This document shows, in pieces, positions 1-8,560 of a stretch of 64,000 nucleotides of DNA. The notes beneath the pieces are model-generated. The model worked only from the letters and a program-made list of their open reading frames with translations. It did not search any database and was not told the DNA's origin. Location: contig NZ_BAAAXV010000009.1 of assembly GCF_039535785.1 (NCBI RefSeq), positions 1,550,001-1,614,000 on the forward strand, given 5' to 3'. The position numbers were made by a program, and so were the translations under genes. The DNA is from Nonomuraea helvata. Lineage in GTDB: Bacteria > Actinomycetota > Actinomycetes > Streptosporangiales > Streptosporangiaceae. How positions within the stretch are numbered: position 1 is the first letter of the stretch; the number at the start of each line of letters is the position of its first letter.

Positions 1-225
1 GCCGAGGCACAGGAGCAGCGCGCCGGACTGGCCACCGGCATCAGCGGCGGACTGCTGTCCACGCCGCTCCTGCCGGCCGCCGTCGCCGCCTCCGATGGCC
101 TGCGCACCGCCGGCCTGATCGACGGCGAGCGGCGCGGCACCTGGGTCTACTACCGGATCCTCCCCGAGGCGGTGAGCAAGCTCGGCGCCCTGTTCACCCC
201 GCTGTCCGAGCCCGTCTCCGCGTGA
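1..225 (+). pseudogene. 3' end of an ArsR-type metalloregulator gene (partial, probably broken)
   Basis: Frame 1 is open from the window edge to TGA at 223-225. The last 40 or so residues read GLIDGERRGTWVYYRILPEA and onward, the typical recognition-helix-to-wing segment of ArsR/SmtB repressors, which sense metals or arsenite and release operator DNA. The stretch just before it (LATGISGGLLSTPLLPAAVA) does not resemble the normal SQPTVSHHL recognition helix, so the DNA-binding part looks scrambled. The true start lies outside the window or was lost. Neighbouring fragments at 364-899 come from the same kind of resistance locus. Family assignment of the C-terminus is firm; calling it a pseudogene is inference. 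Confidence 0.6.
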
Positions 226-363
226 TCTCAGCGGCGGGCGAACGATCGCTACCGTGGGCCGTAAGCCTCCGAAGCCGGCCGGCACGCCGGTGATGACGCC
301 GGCCGGAACTGGGTTCTGCGGCGCGGGCTGGTTCGGCATGGCCCTGGCCCGGGCGCTCGCCGG

Positions 364-708
364 ATGAGCCGGGCCGCAACGGCGGGGGCCAGGTGCAGCC
401 GGGTGTGGCTCAACCGCGTCGAGGTCGAGCACCGACTGGTCGGCGTCTTCGCCCTGGGCGCCGTGCCCGCTGCCGCGGTGGGGGCGTGGCTGTTCGCCAC
501 AGCACCGCTGCCCGCCCTCACCCGTGCCATCGGCGTCTTCCTGCTGGTCATAGTCGTGTGGCGGCGCCGGCGACCCCACTCGGCGCGGCTCGACTACGCT
601 GCGTTCGCCGCCGTCGGCGCCGCCTCCGGCTTCGGCTCGGCTCTGGTCGGCTCGGTCGGGCCCATGGTCGCACCGTTCTTCCTGGCCCGTGGCCTGGTCC
701 GCGGCGCG
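364..708 (+). pseudogene. TauE/SafE-type membrane exporter remnant
   Basis: An open frame from ATG 364 carries hydrophobic segments (LVGVFALGAVPAAAVGAWLF, then AIGVFLLVIVVWRRRR) and a glycine-rich segment ASGFGSALVGSVGPMVAPFF, which is the pattern of the TauE/SafE sulfite-exporter family. Normal members have about 250 residues and 7-8 membrane segments; only the middle is recognisable. The first 17 residues and everything after GLVRGA (about 708) do not look like the family, and the frame runs on to 888 as proline/histidine-rich nonsense antisense to other fragments. It is therefore read as a truncated remnant, not a working transporter. Confidence 0.6.
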
Positions 709-720
709 CCCCCAGCACCG

Positions 721-810
721 GGACAAGGTCTGGGCCATGATCCCCGACCCGACCACCACCGTCACCAGCAGTGCGGTGCCGATGAACTCGGCCAGCAACC
801 GGCGCTTCAC
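721..810 (-). pseudogene. Aquaporin (MIP family) N-terminal remnant
   Basis: From GTG at 810 the minus strand encodes VKRRLLAEFIGTALLVTVVV followed by GSGIMAQTLS, a textbook first transmembrane segment of MIP/aquaporin proteins of the kind found beside arsR in actinomycete arsenic operons. After about 721 the similarity stops and the frame enters sequence antisense to the tauE remnant. The start overlaps the stop of the upstream arsR remnant as GTGA, so the original arsR-aquaporin coupling is still visible. Only about 30 of an expected 230 or more residues remain. Confidence 0.6.
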
Positions 811-899
811 CCGCCCGCCTCGGCAGCCGCCTCTGCGGGTACCGGATCGCCCAACGCCTTGAACGCCCGCGCCAATCCCGCCGCCTGAGGCAGGGACAC
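807..899 (-). pseudogene. ArsR-type regulator N-terminal remnant
   Basis: GTG at 899 begins VSLPQAAGLARAFKALGDPV, the conserved first helix of ArsR-family repressors, which normally continues RLRLLSLI. Here it switches at once to PAEAAAEAGG and stops at 807, so the winged-helix core has been deleted. The stop overlaps the GTG of the aquaporin remnant. It may be the other half of the gene whose C-terminus lies at 1-225, separated by an inversion or deletion; that link is inference. Confidence 0.6.
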
Positions 900-940
900 C
901 CCATGATGAACGGCAGATGGCCAGCCGGACGGACCGCTCG

Positions 941-1441
941 TCAGCGCCCCACCGCTGTGCTGCGCCGTTCGATCAGCAGAACGTCGCGCCAGACGCCGTG
1001 GTGGCGTCCGACACGCTCGCGGGTGCCGACCACCCGAAAGCCCAGCGCCTGGTGCAGCGACAGGCTGGCGGCGTTCTCCGGGAAGACGCCGGACTGGATG
1101 GTCCAGACGCCGCAGGCCTCGGCGGCGGCAATGAACGCGGTCAGCAGAGCGCGCCCGATGCCGTGCGCCTGGCAGCCGGGGTGAACGTAGACGCTGCGCT
1201 CCACGACTCCGGCGTAGACGGGCCTGGTGGGGACCGGTGAGGCGGCGATCCAGCCGACGACCTCGCCGGTCTCGGCGTCGGCGGCCACGTAGCGCAGATG
1301 CGGCAGCTTGCCGGCGGTGAAATCCTCCCAGCTAGGCGCCGTGGTCTCGAAGCTGGCCTGCCCGGTGTCGAGCCCCGCCTGGTAGATCGCCAGGCGTGCA
1401 TCCTCCGGCGGAAATCTGCGTGGGCGAATTCGAGGGGCATC
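941..1441 (-). CDS. GNAT N-acetyltransferase, phosphinothricin-acetyltransferase-like; start unresolved
   Basis: A GNAT acetyltransferase that would move an acetyl group from acetyl-CoA to an amine. The frame shows the whole fold: a first strand and helix region (EDARLAIYQAGLDTGQASFE), the strand YVAADAETGEVVGWIAASPV, the motif-A loop CQAHGIGRALL that binds acetyl-CoA, and the last strand GFRVVGTRERVG. The pattern resembles the phosphinothricin/methionine sulfoximine subgroup. There is no ATG, GTG or TTG in frame between the upstream stop (1454-1456) and GTG 1288, although the intervening residues match the family. ATG 1440 is in another frame. Either the 5' end carries a frameshift or only a truncated product from 1288 is made. 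Confidence 0.6.
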   Translation of the reverse strand, partial: DAPRIRPRRFPPEDARLAIYQAGLDTGQASFETTAPSWEDFTAGKLPHLRYVAADAETGEVVGWIAASPVPTRPVYAGVVERSVYVHPGCQAHGIGRALLTAFIAAAEACGVWTIQSGVFPENAASLSLHQALGFRVVGTRERVGRHHGVWRDVLLIERRSTAVGR

Positions 1442-1453
1442 GCAACACAGTGA

Positions 1454-2104
1454 TCAGTTAATGACTGGGGGCAGCGTAGCAAGACGCTCGGCTGGCGTTT
1501 CGGGAAGCCGCCCGACCACCTGGCCCTCGGAGTCCAGCACCTTGATCACCGGCTGGTCGTCGCCATCGATCTCCAGCACAATCCTCGGGCGTCCTCGCGA
1601 GTCGCTGAGCACCAGGAAAGCTCCTTCCGCAGTGCTGTAGCCGAGCTGGACGCGAGGCGGCATGGCGGGCACTTGGTCGATCGGGAGCGCCGGATCAGGC
1701 ATGTGCTTCATCTCCAGCAGCGCCGCGCCGTGGACGCCCTCCCAGCGGGTGGCCATCGTGATCGCCTGCGCGTTGGTGTAGTCGAGCGAGAGGCTGGCCC
1801 CGACAGAGGAGGCAACGATTCCGCCCTTCTCGTTGCCGTCCCCATCATTGAAGATCAGATAGGTGCCTTCGGGCCCCTGGCGTTGGTCGGCGGGGTACGT
1901 CCTGCCCCCAATGATCACCGGAGGTTTGCTCGAGCTCGCCAGGAAACGCTGCCGGCCTCGGCGGTCGACTACCCGGAACGACTCCCGGGCCTGCTCACCG
2001 GAGGACTCCGCTCGGGCGGGTGCGCTGCCCGCCATCACGGTCGCGCCACTCGCCAACAGGGCGGCCGCCGTTCCGATCGCAGCCCGCCGGTCACACTGCT
2101 CCAT
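1454..2104 (-). CDS. Secreted protein of unknown function
   Basis: I do not recognise the family. ATG 2104 is preceded by a good ribosome-binding stretch (AAGGGAAACGGGAG) and opens a typical export signal: charged MEQCDRRAAIG, hydrophobic TAAALLASGATVMAG, and a cleavage-like SAPARA end near residue 33. The mature 180 residues are rich in beta-type sequence, with alternating D/G turns (FNDGDGNEKGG, LSDSRGRPRIVLEIDGDDQP) that resemble the beta-strand repeats of secreted tail-fibre-like or head domains. The frame stays open far upstream of 2104, but that part has no signal and poor composition. Stands alone between an acetyltransferase and another unknown gene on the same strand. Confidence 0.7.
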   Translation of the reverse strand: MEQCDRRAAIGTAAALLASGATVMAGSAPARAESSGEQARESFRVVDRRGRQRFLASSSKPPVIIGGRTYPADQRQGPEGTYLIFNDGDGNEKGGIVASSVGASLSLDYTNAQAITMATRWEGVHGAALLEMKHMPDPALPIDQVPAMPPRVQLGYSTAEGAFLVLSDSRGRPRIVLEIDGDDQPVIKVLDSEGQVVGRLPETPAERLATLPPVIN

Positions 2105-2350
2105 CTCCCGTTTCCCTTCTCGTTGGAGGGCAACCAGTGGATCATGTGCTCGCTGCTGTGTCCCTGCGGCGAGCAGGAGGAACACGGGTCGGGACAGCCT
2201 CCCTGTGCTGATAGGGCCATCCATAGGTCGTACGACGTCACTCGTGGAGAGAGCCCCTACCCACCATGCCCAGCGCCGCTCTCGTCCACGCCGAGCCGCT
2301 CGCGGGTGTGGATGGGCAGGTCGGTGCATGGATGGGTTCAGGTGTCCATT

Positions 2351-3337
2351 TCATAGCTCATAGCGGTACCACCGCCGCGGGTTCCCATCCTCGTGCAGCC
2401 ACAGCGTCCCGTCTCTGCCGATCTTCCCCCGGGCCCAGCCGGTCGGGTGCCGGCCCTCCGGTAGCAGCAGGCGCTCACGGTTCGCCTTGGTGACGGCTCC
2501 GCCCTGACGGCGGGCTCTGCGGATCTCCCAGCGGAAGCCGCCGCCCGCTCGCCGCTGGTCGAGGAAAGCAAGTTCAGCGCCGGAGACGGCAAGGCCGCGG
2601 CATCCCGTGACGGGGTTCGGTGTGACGCTCCGGACGCCGTCAGCGTCGATCTCGATCAGCGGGAAGTCGGTGTAGGGGTACGCGTGGACCAGATCAGAGC
2701 CGACATTGAGCGCATAGCAGTCGCACCAGACGACGTCAGGAGTGTAGGACGGCGCCATCCAGGGCGGGCCTCCGTCGCTGTCCCAGCGCGCCAGACCGAT
2801 CATCAACCCGTAGGAGCGAGTGCCGTCCTGGTTGGGGAACCAGTAGTTCGACTCGTCGAAGTAGCTGATCCAGATGCTGCCCCGAGCATCCGTCATGAGC
2901 TGCTCGATGCCGTCACCGACGTAGAAAGCCGACCGAGTCTGCCCGTCTCCGTCGATCACCCGGACGTTGTCGGTGAGGTGGAGTTCCCCCTCGGGCACCG
3001 GCTCCCAGTGGCGCTCACGGTCGACGCCCACAGGCTCACAGCGGGCGGCGGCCAGCACGATGCCCTCGCCGAGGGTGTCGATGCGGTTGAACCACAGGCC
3101 GAGATCCGTCAGTGGGATCTCGCGGATCTCGGCTCCGTCGCAGATGACGGCGATCGCGTCGTAGCGCGGGGGCGGCCAGAGCTCGGAGAAGCCGGGGATG
3201 GGGGTGAAGTCTTGGCCGGGGTCGGCGACCAGGGCGACGAGTCGGCCACGGTGGTCGATGGTCGAGGTCAGGACCTCATGACGGGCGTAGCGGTCGGGAA
3301 GGGTCGCGTGCAGCGCGAGCCGGCGGTCAGCGACCAT
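2351..3337 (-). CDS. Conserved hypothetical protein, possible beta-propeller
   Basis: 328 residues with no signal peptide or membrane segment. ATG 3337 follows GAGAAAGG at good spacing. The protein alternates short beta strands with D/G turns and aromatic residues (GSIWISYFDESNYW, GTLWLHEDGNPRRWYRYEL), which suggests a WD/Kelch-like propeller of cytoplasmic type. Related hypothetical proteins are common in Streptomyces and Streptosporangiales (recalled, not searched). It is divergent from the SARP regulator at 3454, with 116 bases between them. No catalytic motif could be identified, so no function is proposed. Confidence 0.7.
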   Translation of the reverse strand: MVADRRLALHATLPDRYARHEVLTSTIDHRGRLVALVADPGQDFTPIPGFSELWPPPRYDAIAVICDGAEIREIPLTDLGLWFNRIDTLGEGIVLAAARCEPVGVDRERHWEPVPEGELHLTDNVRVIDGDGQTRSAFYVGDGIEQLMTDARGSIWISYFDESNYWFPNQDGTRSYGLMIGLARWDSDGGPPWMAPSYTPDVVWCDCYALNVGSDLVHAYPYTDFPLIEIDADGVRSVTPNPVTGCRGLAVSGAELAFLDQRRAGGGFRWEIRRARRQGGAVTKANRERLLLPEGRHPTGWARGKIGRDGTLWLHEDGNPRRWYRYEL

Positions 3338-3453
3338 GCGCCTTTCTCGTTGTCATCCATTCATGATCGCATACAAGGCAGCGCCGAGATCCACTCGCGA
3401 GATACTCGTCGCGGTCATGCTCCTGCCATGTGACTCGTCCGTAAGCTGAGGGT

Positions 3454-6400
3454 GTGTCCCCCGCACTGGTCCTGCTCGACGGCGTCCACTGGCGGGGTGT
3501 GCGCGTGGTCGGCGATCGCGCGCAGACCCTGCTGGCCGTGCTCGCCATGCATGGGCGTGCAGGGGTCAGTGACGAGCGCCTGGTCGAGGAGTTGTGGCCG
3601 GACGAAGCGCCCGCCAATCCGACGAAGGCGCTGCAGGTGGTCGTCTCGCGGACCAGGGCGGCGACCTGCGCCGACGTCGCGGTGCGGATCCCGCATGGTT
3701 ATCGGCTCGGGCTGCCCGCTGGTCAGGTGGACGCGCTGCTGCTCGGCGCGCTGGTGGAGCAGGCGCGGGCCGCACTGGGCGAGGACGACATGGTGCTCGC
3801 GCGTCACCGCGCCGAAGAGGCCATGGGGCTCGTGGCCGGGGGCTTGGACGGCGCCACGGGCGCACTCGCCGAGCTGAGGGGCCTCGCAGCGGAGTGGGCG
3901 GCCGAGGCGCGACGTGTGGCGGCGATCGCGCGGGGCCGGAGCGGCGCTCACGAGAGCGCGCTGCCGCTGCTGGAGGAGGCCGCGGCCGATCGGCCGCACG
4001 ACGAGGAGCTGCTCGCCTGCCTGCTGCGCAGCGAGGCCGCCGTACGAGGTGCCGCCGCCGCTCTGGAGCGCTATGAGCGGTATCGCGCCCGCCTGGCCGC
4101 GCGGCTCGGCACCGAACCAGGGCCTGAGCTCGCCCGCGTGTACGCCGAACTCCTCGTCGCGGATCGGCCGGTGCGTGAGGGCATCCTGTTCGACGGTTCC
4201 TCGCTGCTCGGCCGCGACGGCGACATCCGTGCGGTGCACGCCCTGTTGCAGACCAACCGGGTGGTCTCCATCATCGGCCCTGGCGGCCTGGGCAAGACGC
4301 GGCTGGGTCATGTCATCGGCAGGAACGCCGCGCAGCCTGTCGCTCACTTCATCGAGCTCGTCGGAGTGTCCTCCCCGGAGGGCGTGGTGAGCGAGGTGGG
4401 CTCGGCGCTCGGGGTTCGGGACTCGGTCAGCGGGCGTCGTGCCCTGACCGCCGAGCAGCGCTCCGACGTACGCGCCCGGATCGCCCAGCATCTCGACCAG
4501 GCTCCGGCGCTGCTGATCCTGGACAACTGCGAGCAAGTGATCGAGGCCGTCGCCGACCTGGTGGCGTTCCTGACCGTGACGACCCGCGACCTGCGGGTGC
4601 TCATCACCTCGCGCGCCCCCTTGTCGATCCCCGCCGAACGGGTCTACCTGCTCGGCGAGCTGCCCACAGGCGACGCGGTGGAGTTGTTCCGCCAGCGCGC
4701 CACGGCCGCCCGCCCGGGGGTGCGGATCGACGAGGGAGCGGTCGAGGAGATCGTCGCCCGCCTCGACGGGCTGCCGCTCGCGATCGAGCTGGCCGCGGCC
4801 AAGGTGCGGGTGATGTCAGTGGAGGAGATCGCGCGGCGCCTGGCGGACCGGTTCGCCCTGCTGCGCGGCGGGAACCGGACGGCTCCCGACCGGCACCAGA
4901 CGCTGCTCGCGGTCATCGACTGGTCGTGGAATCTCCTGGACGAGCCGGAACGGCAGGCGTTGCGGTGGTTGTCGCTGTTCGGCGACGGTTTCACGCTGAC
5001 CGCGGCCGAGCACGTACTCGGCCCGGACGCCCTGCACGCCGTGGACGCGCTGACCGAGCAGTCGATGCTGAGCGTCCGCGAGACGACGTACGGCCTCCGC
5101 TACCGGATGCTGGAGACCGTCAGGGAATTCGGGCGGATGCGGCTGAGGGAGGCCGGCGAGGAGGCGCCCGCTCGGGCGGCGCAGCGGGACTGGGCGACGG
5201 CATACGTCCTCGAACACGGCACCCAGCTGTTCAGCCCGGCGCAGTTCGCGGCGGCCGACGCGTTGCACGCCGAGGAGAGCAACCTCGCCGATCTGCTCCG
5301 CCAGGCTCTCGGCGAGCCCGATCCCGTCACGACGGTCCAGTTGCTGGCGGGCGTCGGCGCGCTGTGGTTGATCCGCGGCGACCACGCCCGGGTCTTCGTG
5401 CACCGGCACGCGATCGCCCAGGCGACCACCGGCTGGGTGCCGCCGCCGCATCTCGTCGAGGTGACCAGGGCCGCCATGCTGGTCACCCTCATGAACATCA
5501 TGATCGTCAACGACCGCAGCGTCGATCCGCTGCGGGACCTCCTCCGTATGCTCCCCACCAGTGACGCGACGGATTCCCGCGTAGCGGCGATGGCCACGGT
5601 GGCGCTCGCGTGCGACGCGGACGAGGGCGAGCTGCGCCGCCGGCTGGCGGAGCTGTGCCGCAGCGCCGACCATGACGTGGCCTTGGCCGCGATGCGGATG
5701 AGCGTCCACGTCTTGGAGAACGAGGGAGACGCGGCCGGTGCGATCGAGGCCGCCGAGCGGACCCTGACGATGCTCCGCGAGGACGAGGGACCGTGGTTCG
5801 CCGCGATCATGCACGCTGTGCTGGCCCATCTGGTCATGCAGCTCGGCGACCGCCGTCGGGCGGTCGGACACGCGCGGACCGCCATCCCGGTGCTGAGCCG
5901 GCTCGGCGCCATCGACGACGAGACCCAGCTCCGTGCGGTCCTGCTGATCGCCGCACTCGCCGACGGCGACCTCGACACCGCGGAGACCGAGCTCGCCGAG
6001 ATCACCCGGATCAACGACGATGAGGCGGTGCTCGGCGGCGTGGCGATCGTCTCGTTGTGCGCGGCCGAGCTCGCCCTCGCCCGCGGCGAGACGGCCGCCG
6101 CACTCGCGGAGTACCGCCTGGCCGTCCAGCGGGCGCGCGACCTGCGCCTGCCCGGGGTGCCGCGCACGGAGTTCACGCCGTGGACGATCATCGCGGAGTC
6201 GGTCACCCTGACGGCCTACGCGTACCACGCCCCGCCGGAAGACGTCCGGTACGGCGCGGAGCTGTTCTCCACCGCCCGGGGCTACGACCTGCTGACCTGG
6301 GGTAACCCCATCCTGGACTACCCCATGTGCGGCTCGATGCTCTTCGCGCTCGGCGCCTGGGGACTGCTACGGAGAGCCATGGCCCCCCGCGACGCGATCG

Positions 6401-6744
6401 GGCTGCTGGTGCTGGCCGAGCGGTTCGCGTACAACAGGACCATGCCCAGCATGGCCTTCGAGCGGATCGAGCCGTACGCGGAGCGGGCCGCGCCAGGCAT
6501 GATCGCCGCCCTGCGGACCGAGTACGGCGATCGACGCGGCCCAGACCTGCTGGACGAGGCGCGCAGTCTCATCGAGCAGGTCTCCGGCCGTGACGGGCAG
6601 AGGTCACATGTGCCGCTTGTAGCTGCGTACCGACAGCGGCGCGAAGATCGCGATGACTATCAGGCATGCCAGGAGCGTCCAGGCCACCTCTCCGCTGACG
6701 AGGGCGCTGTTGGCGAGGTCGCGGGCGGCCGTGACCAGGTGTGA
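3454..6744 (+). CDS. SARP/AfsR-like ATPase transcriptional regulator (BTAD, NB-ARC-type NTPase, TPR region)
   Basis: A large regulator built as DNA-binding winged helix (about residues 1-80, VSDERLVEELWPDEAPANPT), bacterial transcriptional activator domain (about 95-240), an NTPase with Walker A GPGGLGKTRL (about 273-282) and Walker B LLILDNCE (about 354), then a helical TPR-like region to the end. Such proteins switch on secondary-metabolite or transport genes when ATP/ligand state changes. Start GTG 3454 is the first candidate in frame. The last 47 codons (6604-6744) are antisense to the end of the convergent ABC permease gene and have no family character, so the original stop was probably nearer 6600. 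The adjacent DrrAB-like exporter is a plausible target. Confidence 0.85.
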   Translation: MSPALVLLDGVHWRGVRVVGDRAQTLLAVLAMHGRAGVSDERLVEELWPDEAPANPTKALQVVVSRTRAATCADVAVRIPHGYRLGLPAGQVDALLLGALVEQARAALGEDDMVLARHRAEEAMGLVAGGLDGATGALAELRGLAAEWAAEARRVAAIARGRSGAHESALPLLEEAAADRPHDEELLACLLRSEAAVRGAAAALERYERYRARLAARLGTEPGPELARVYAELLVADRPVREGILFDGSSLLGRDGDIRAVHALLQTNRVVSIIGPGGLGKTRLGHVIGRNAAQPVAHFIELVGVSSPEGVVSEVGSALGVRDSVSGRRALTAEQRSDVRARIAQHLDQAPALLILDNCEQVIEAVADLVAFLTVTTRDLRVLITSRAPLSIPAERVYLLGELPTGDAVELFRQRATAARPGVRIDEGAVEEIVARLDGLPLAIELAAAKVRVMSVEEIARRLADRFALLRGGNRTAPDRHQTLLAVIDWSWNLLDEPERQALRWLSLFGDGFTLTAAEHVLGPDALHAVDALTEQSMLSVRETTYGLRYRMLETVREFGRMRLREAGEEAPARAAQRDWATAYVLEHGTQLFSPAQFAAADALHAEESNLADLLRQALGEPDPVTTVQLLAGVGALWLIRGDHARVFVHRHAIAQATTGWVPPPHLVEVTRAAMLVTLMNIMIVNDRSVDPLRDLLRMLPTSDATDSRVAAMATVALACDADEGELRRRLAELCRSADHDVALAAMRMSVHVLENEGDAAGAIEAAERTLTMLREDEGPWFAAIMHAVLAHLVMQLGDRRRAVGHARTAIPVLSRLGAIDDETQLRAVLLIAALADGDLDTAETELAEITRINDDEAVLGGVAIVSLCAAELALARGETAAALAEYRLAVQRARDLRLPGVPRTEFTPWTIIAESVTLTAYAYHAPPEDVRYGAELFSTARGYDLLTWGNPILDYPMCGSMLFALGAWGLLRRAMAPRDAIGLLVLAERFAYNRTMPSMAFERIEPYAERAAPGMIAALRTEYGDRRGPDLLDEARSLIEQVSGRDGQRSHVPLVAAYRQRREDRDDYQACQERPGHLSADEGAVGEVAGGRDQV

Positions 6745-7440
6745 GACCGGGTTGATCCGTACGAACGCGGCCAGCCAGCCGGGCAGGGTCTCGACGGGGA
6801 CGAACGCGTTCGACAGGAACGTCAGCGGAAACAAGATCATCATGGAGATGCCCTGCACGGCCTGGGCACTCCGGGCGATCGTGCCGACCCAGGTGAAGAC
6901 CCACGCCAGCGACCAGCCCGTGAAGATCGCCAGCAGGATCGCGGCGAGCACGCCGCCCGCTCCGCCGCCCGGGCGGTAGCCCATCACCAGGCCCATGCCG
7001 AAGGTCAGAGTAGCCGCGATCGTGTAGCGCACCAGGTCGGCCACCATCGGGCCGGCGAGCGGCGCGATCCGGGCGATCGGCAACGACTTGAACCGGTCGA
7101 AAACGCCCTTCTCCATGTCCTCGCGCAGTTGCGTGCCCGTGGCCATGCACGTCGTCAACACGGTCTGGGCGAGGATTCCGGGGATCATCAGGGGAAGGTA
7201 GCTCTCCACGTCGCCGGCGATGGCGCCGCCGAAGATGAAGGCGAACATCGCGGTGAACAGAATGGGCTGCAGCGCCACGTCGAAGAACTGCTCCGGGTTA
7301 CGACGCATCTTCTTGAGCGCCCGCCACGCCATCGTCAGGGTCTGGCCGAGCGTCTCCCCCATGGAGACGCGCCGCCTGGCGGCCGCCACGCGGTCGGCGG
7401 CCCGGACCGCCTCGCGGGCGGGTGCGATCACGGTGCTCAT
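6604..7440 (-). CDS. ABC-2 type transporter permease, DrrB-like
   Basis: The membrane half of a drug or lipid exporter. 278 residues from ATG 7440 (MSTVIAPAREAVRAADRV), preceded by AAGGAGGAGAACCG. A cytoplasmic N-terminus of about 50 residues is followed by the first membrane span (DVALQPILFTAMFAFIFGGA), an ABC-2 loop with conserved PLMIPGILAQTVLTTCMATG, and four more spans ending RSYKRHM. The start overlaps the stop of the ATPase gene as ATGA, so the two subunits are translationally coupled. Its last 141 bases overlap the convergent SARP reading frame. Confidence 0.9.
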   Translation of the reverse strand: MSTVIAPAREAVRAADRVAAARRRVSMGETLGQTLTMAWRALKKMRRNPEQFFDVALQPILFTAMFAFIFGGAIAGDVESYLPLMIPGILAQTVLTTCMATGTQLREDMEKGVFDRFKSLPIARIAPLAGPMVADLVRYTIAATLTFGMGLVMGYRPGGGAGGVLAAILLAIFTGWSLAWVFTWVGTIARSAQAVQGISMMILFPLTFLSNAFVPVETLPGWLAAFVRINPVSHLVTAARDLANSALVSGEVAWTLLACLIVIAIFAPLSVRSYKRHM

Positions 7441-8477
7441 CGGTTCTCCTCCTTGCCGGTCTCGGCGTCCCCGTCCGTCTTGTTCTTGTCCGTCTCGTGG
7501 CCGGTGAGGGCGAGGAACACCTCGTCCAGGCTGGGCTTGGCCACGCTCACCGAGGAGATCGACACCCCGGCGTTGCGCAGCGCGATCAGTACGTCGGCGG
7601 CCAGGTCGGCCTGGTCGAGGGCGACGTTGAGGCGGCCCTGCTCTGGACTGAGTACCGGGTCGGAGCCGAGGACGCGCCGCACGACCTCCACGGCGGCGGG
7701 CACCTCGCCCGGCTCGGCGAGCAGCAACTGGAGGGCGGAGTTGCCGACCGCGCTCTTCAGCTCGTCGGGGGTGCCCTCGGCGACTTTGCGGCCGTGGTCG
7801 ATGACGGCGACGCGATCGGCGAGCTGGTCGGCCTCGTCCAGATATTGCGTGGTCAGCAGCACCGTGCAGCCGTCGGCGACCAGACCGCGGATGGTTTCCC
7901 ACATCTGGCCGCGCGTGCGCGGGTCGAGACCGGTGGTCGGCTCGTCGAGGAAGATCAGCGGCGGCCTGGTGATCAGGCTGGCCGCCAGGTCGAGGCGCCG
8001 GCGCATGCCGCCGGAGAACTGCGCGATCGGTTTGTAGGCGGCCTCCTCCAGGCCGAACTGGCCCAGCAGCTCGCCGGCGATGCGCCGGGCACGCGGCCCG
8101 GCGATGCCCTGCAGGCGGCCGAAGAGCCAGAGGTTCTCGCGGGCAGTCAGGTTCTCGTCGACCGACGCGTACTGTCCGGTGACGCCGACCAGCTGGCGGA
8201 TCACGTGCGGGTTGCCGGCCACGTCGACCCCGAAGATCTCGGCACGGCCCGCGTCGATCGTCAACAGGGTGGCCAGCATCCGTAGTGTGGTGGTCTTGCC
8301 GGCGCCGTTCGGGCCGAGGACGCCGAAGATCTCACCGGGGCGTACGTGCAGGTCGATCCCGTCGACGGCACGGTGCTCGCCGAACGTCTTCACCAGCCCT
8401 TCCGCACGTACGGCCAGATCTGCGCCCCCGTCGGGGGCCGGGCCGCCCCCGGTACGTCCGAGTTCTGTGATGCTCAT
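7437..8477 (-). CDS. ABC transporter ATP-binding protein, DrrA-like (daunorubicin-resistance family)
   Basis: ATP-binding half of the exporter with the permease at 6604-7440. 346 residues from ATG 8477. Walker A GPNGAGKTTT lies at about residue 55, the Q-loop in GVTGQYASVDENLT, the signature FSGGMRRRLDLA at about 153 and Walker B LIFLDEPTTGLDP at about 175, followed by the H-loop region LLTTQYLDEADQL. After residue 235 comes the DrrA-type C-terminal domain ending SVAKPSLDEVFLALTGHE, which is typical of this subfamily. Expected role: drive export of a hydrophobic compound. Substrate cannot be inferred from sequence. Confidence 0.92.
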   Translation of the reverse strand: MSITELGRTGGGPAPDGGADLAVRAEGLVKTFGEHRAVDGIDLHVRPGEIFGVLGPNGAGKTTTLRMLATLLTIDAGRAEIFGVDVAGNPHVIRQLVGVTGQYASVDENLTARENLWLFGRLQGIAGPRARRIAGELLGQFGLEEAAYKPIAQFSGGMRRRLDLAASLITRPPLIFLDEPTTGLDPRTRGQMWETIRGLVADGCTVLLTTQYLDEADQLADRVAVIDHGRKVAEGTPDELKSAVGNSALQLLLAEPGEVPAAVEVVRRVLGSDPVLSPEQGRLNVALDQADLAADVLIALRNAGVSISSVSVAKPSLDEVFLALTGHETDKNKTDGDAETGKEENR

Positions 8478-8560
8478 GGCTTCACTCTCGGCGGTGCCGG
8501 TTTCACGGCGCCCTCGGCCGAGTTTCACCGGTTGCCCCGGCGAGAACCGACACCGCGGAT

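Noticed and set aside
254-367. 37-codon frame ending MALARALAG
   Set aside because: No start support or recognisable family; probably part of the decayed locus.
4816-6228. Long minus-strand frame opposite the SARP regulator
   Set aside because: Low-complexity, no homology features; shadow of the regulator.
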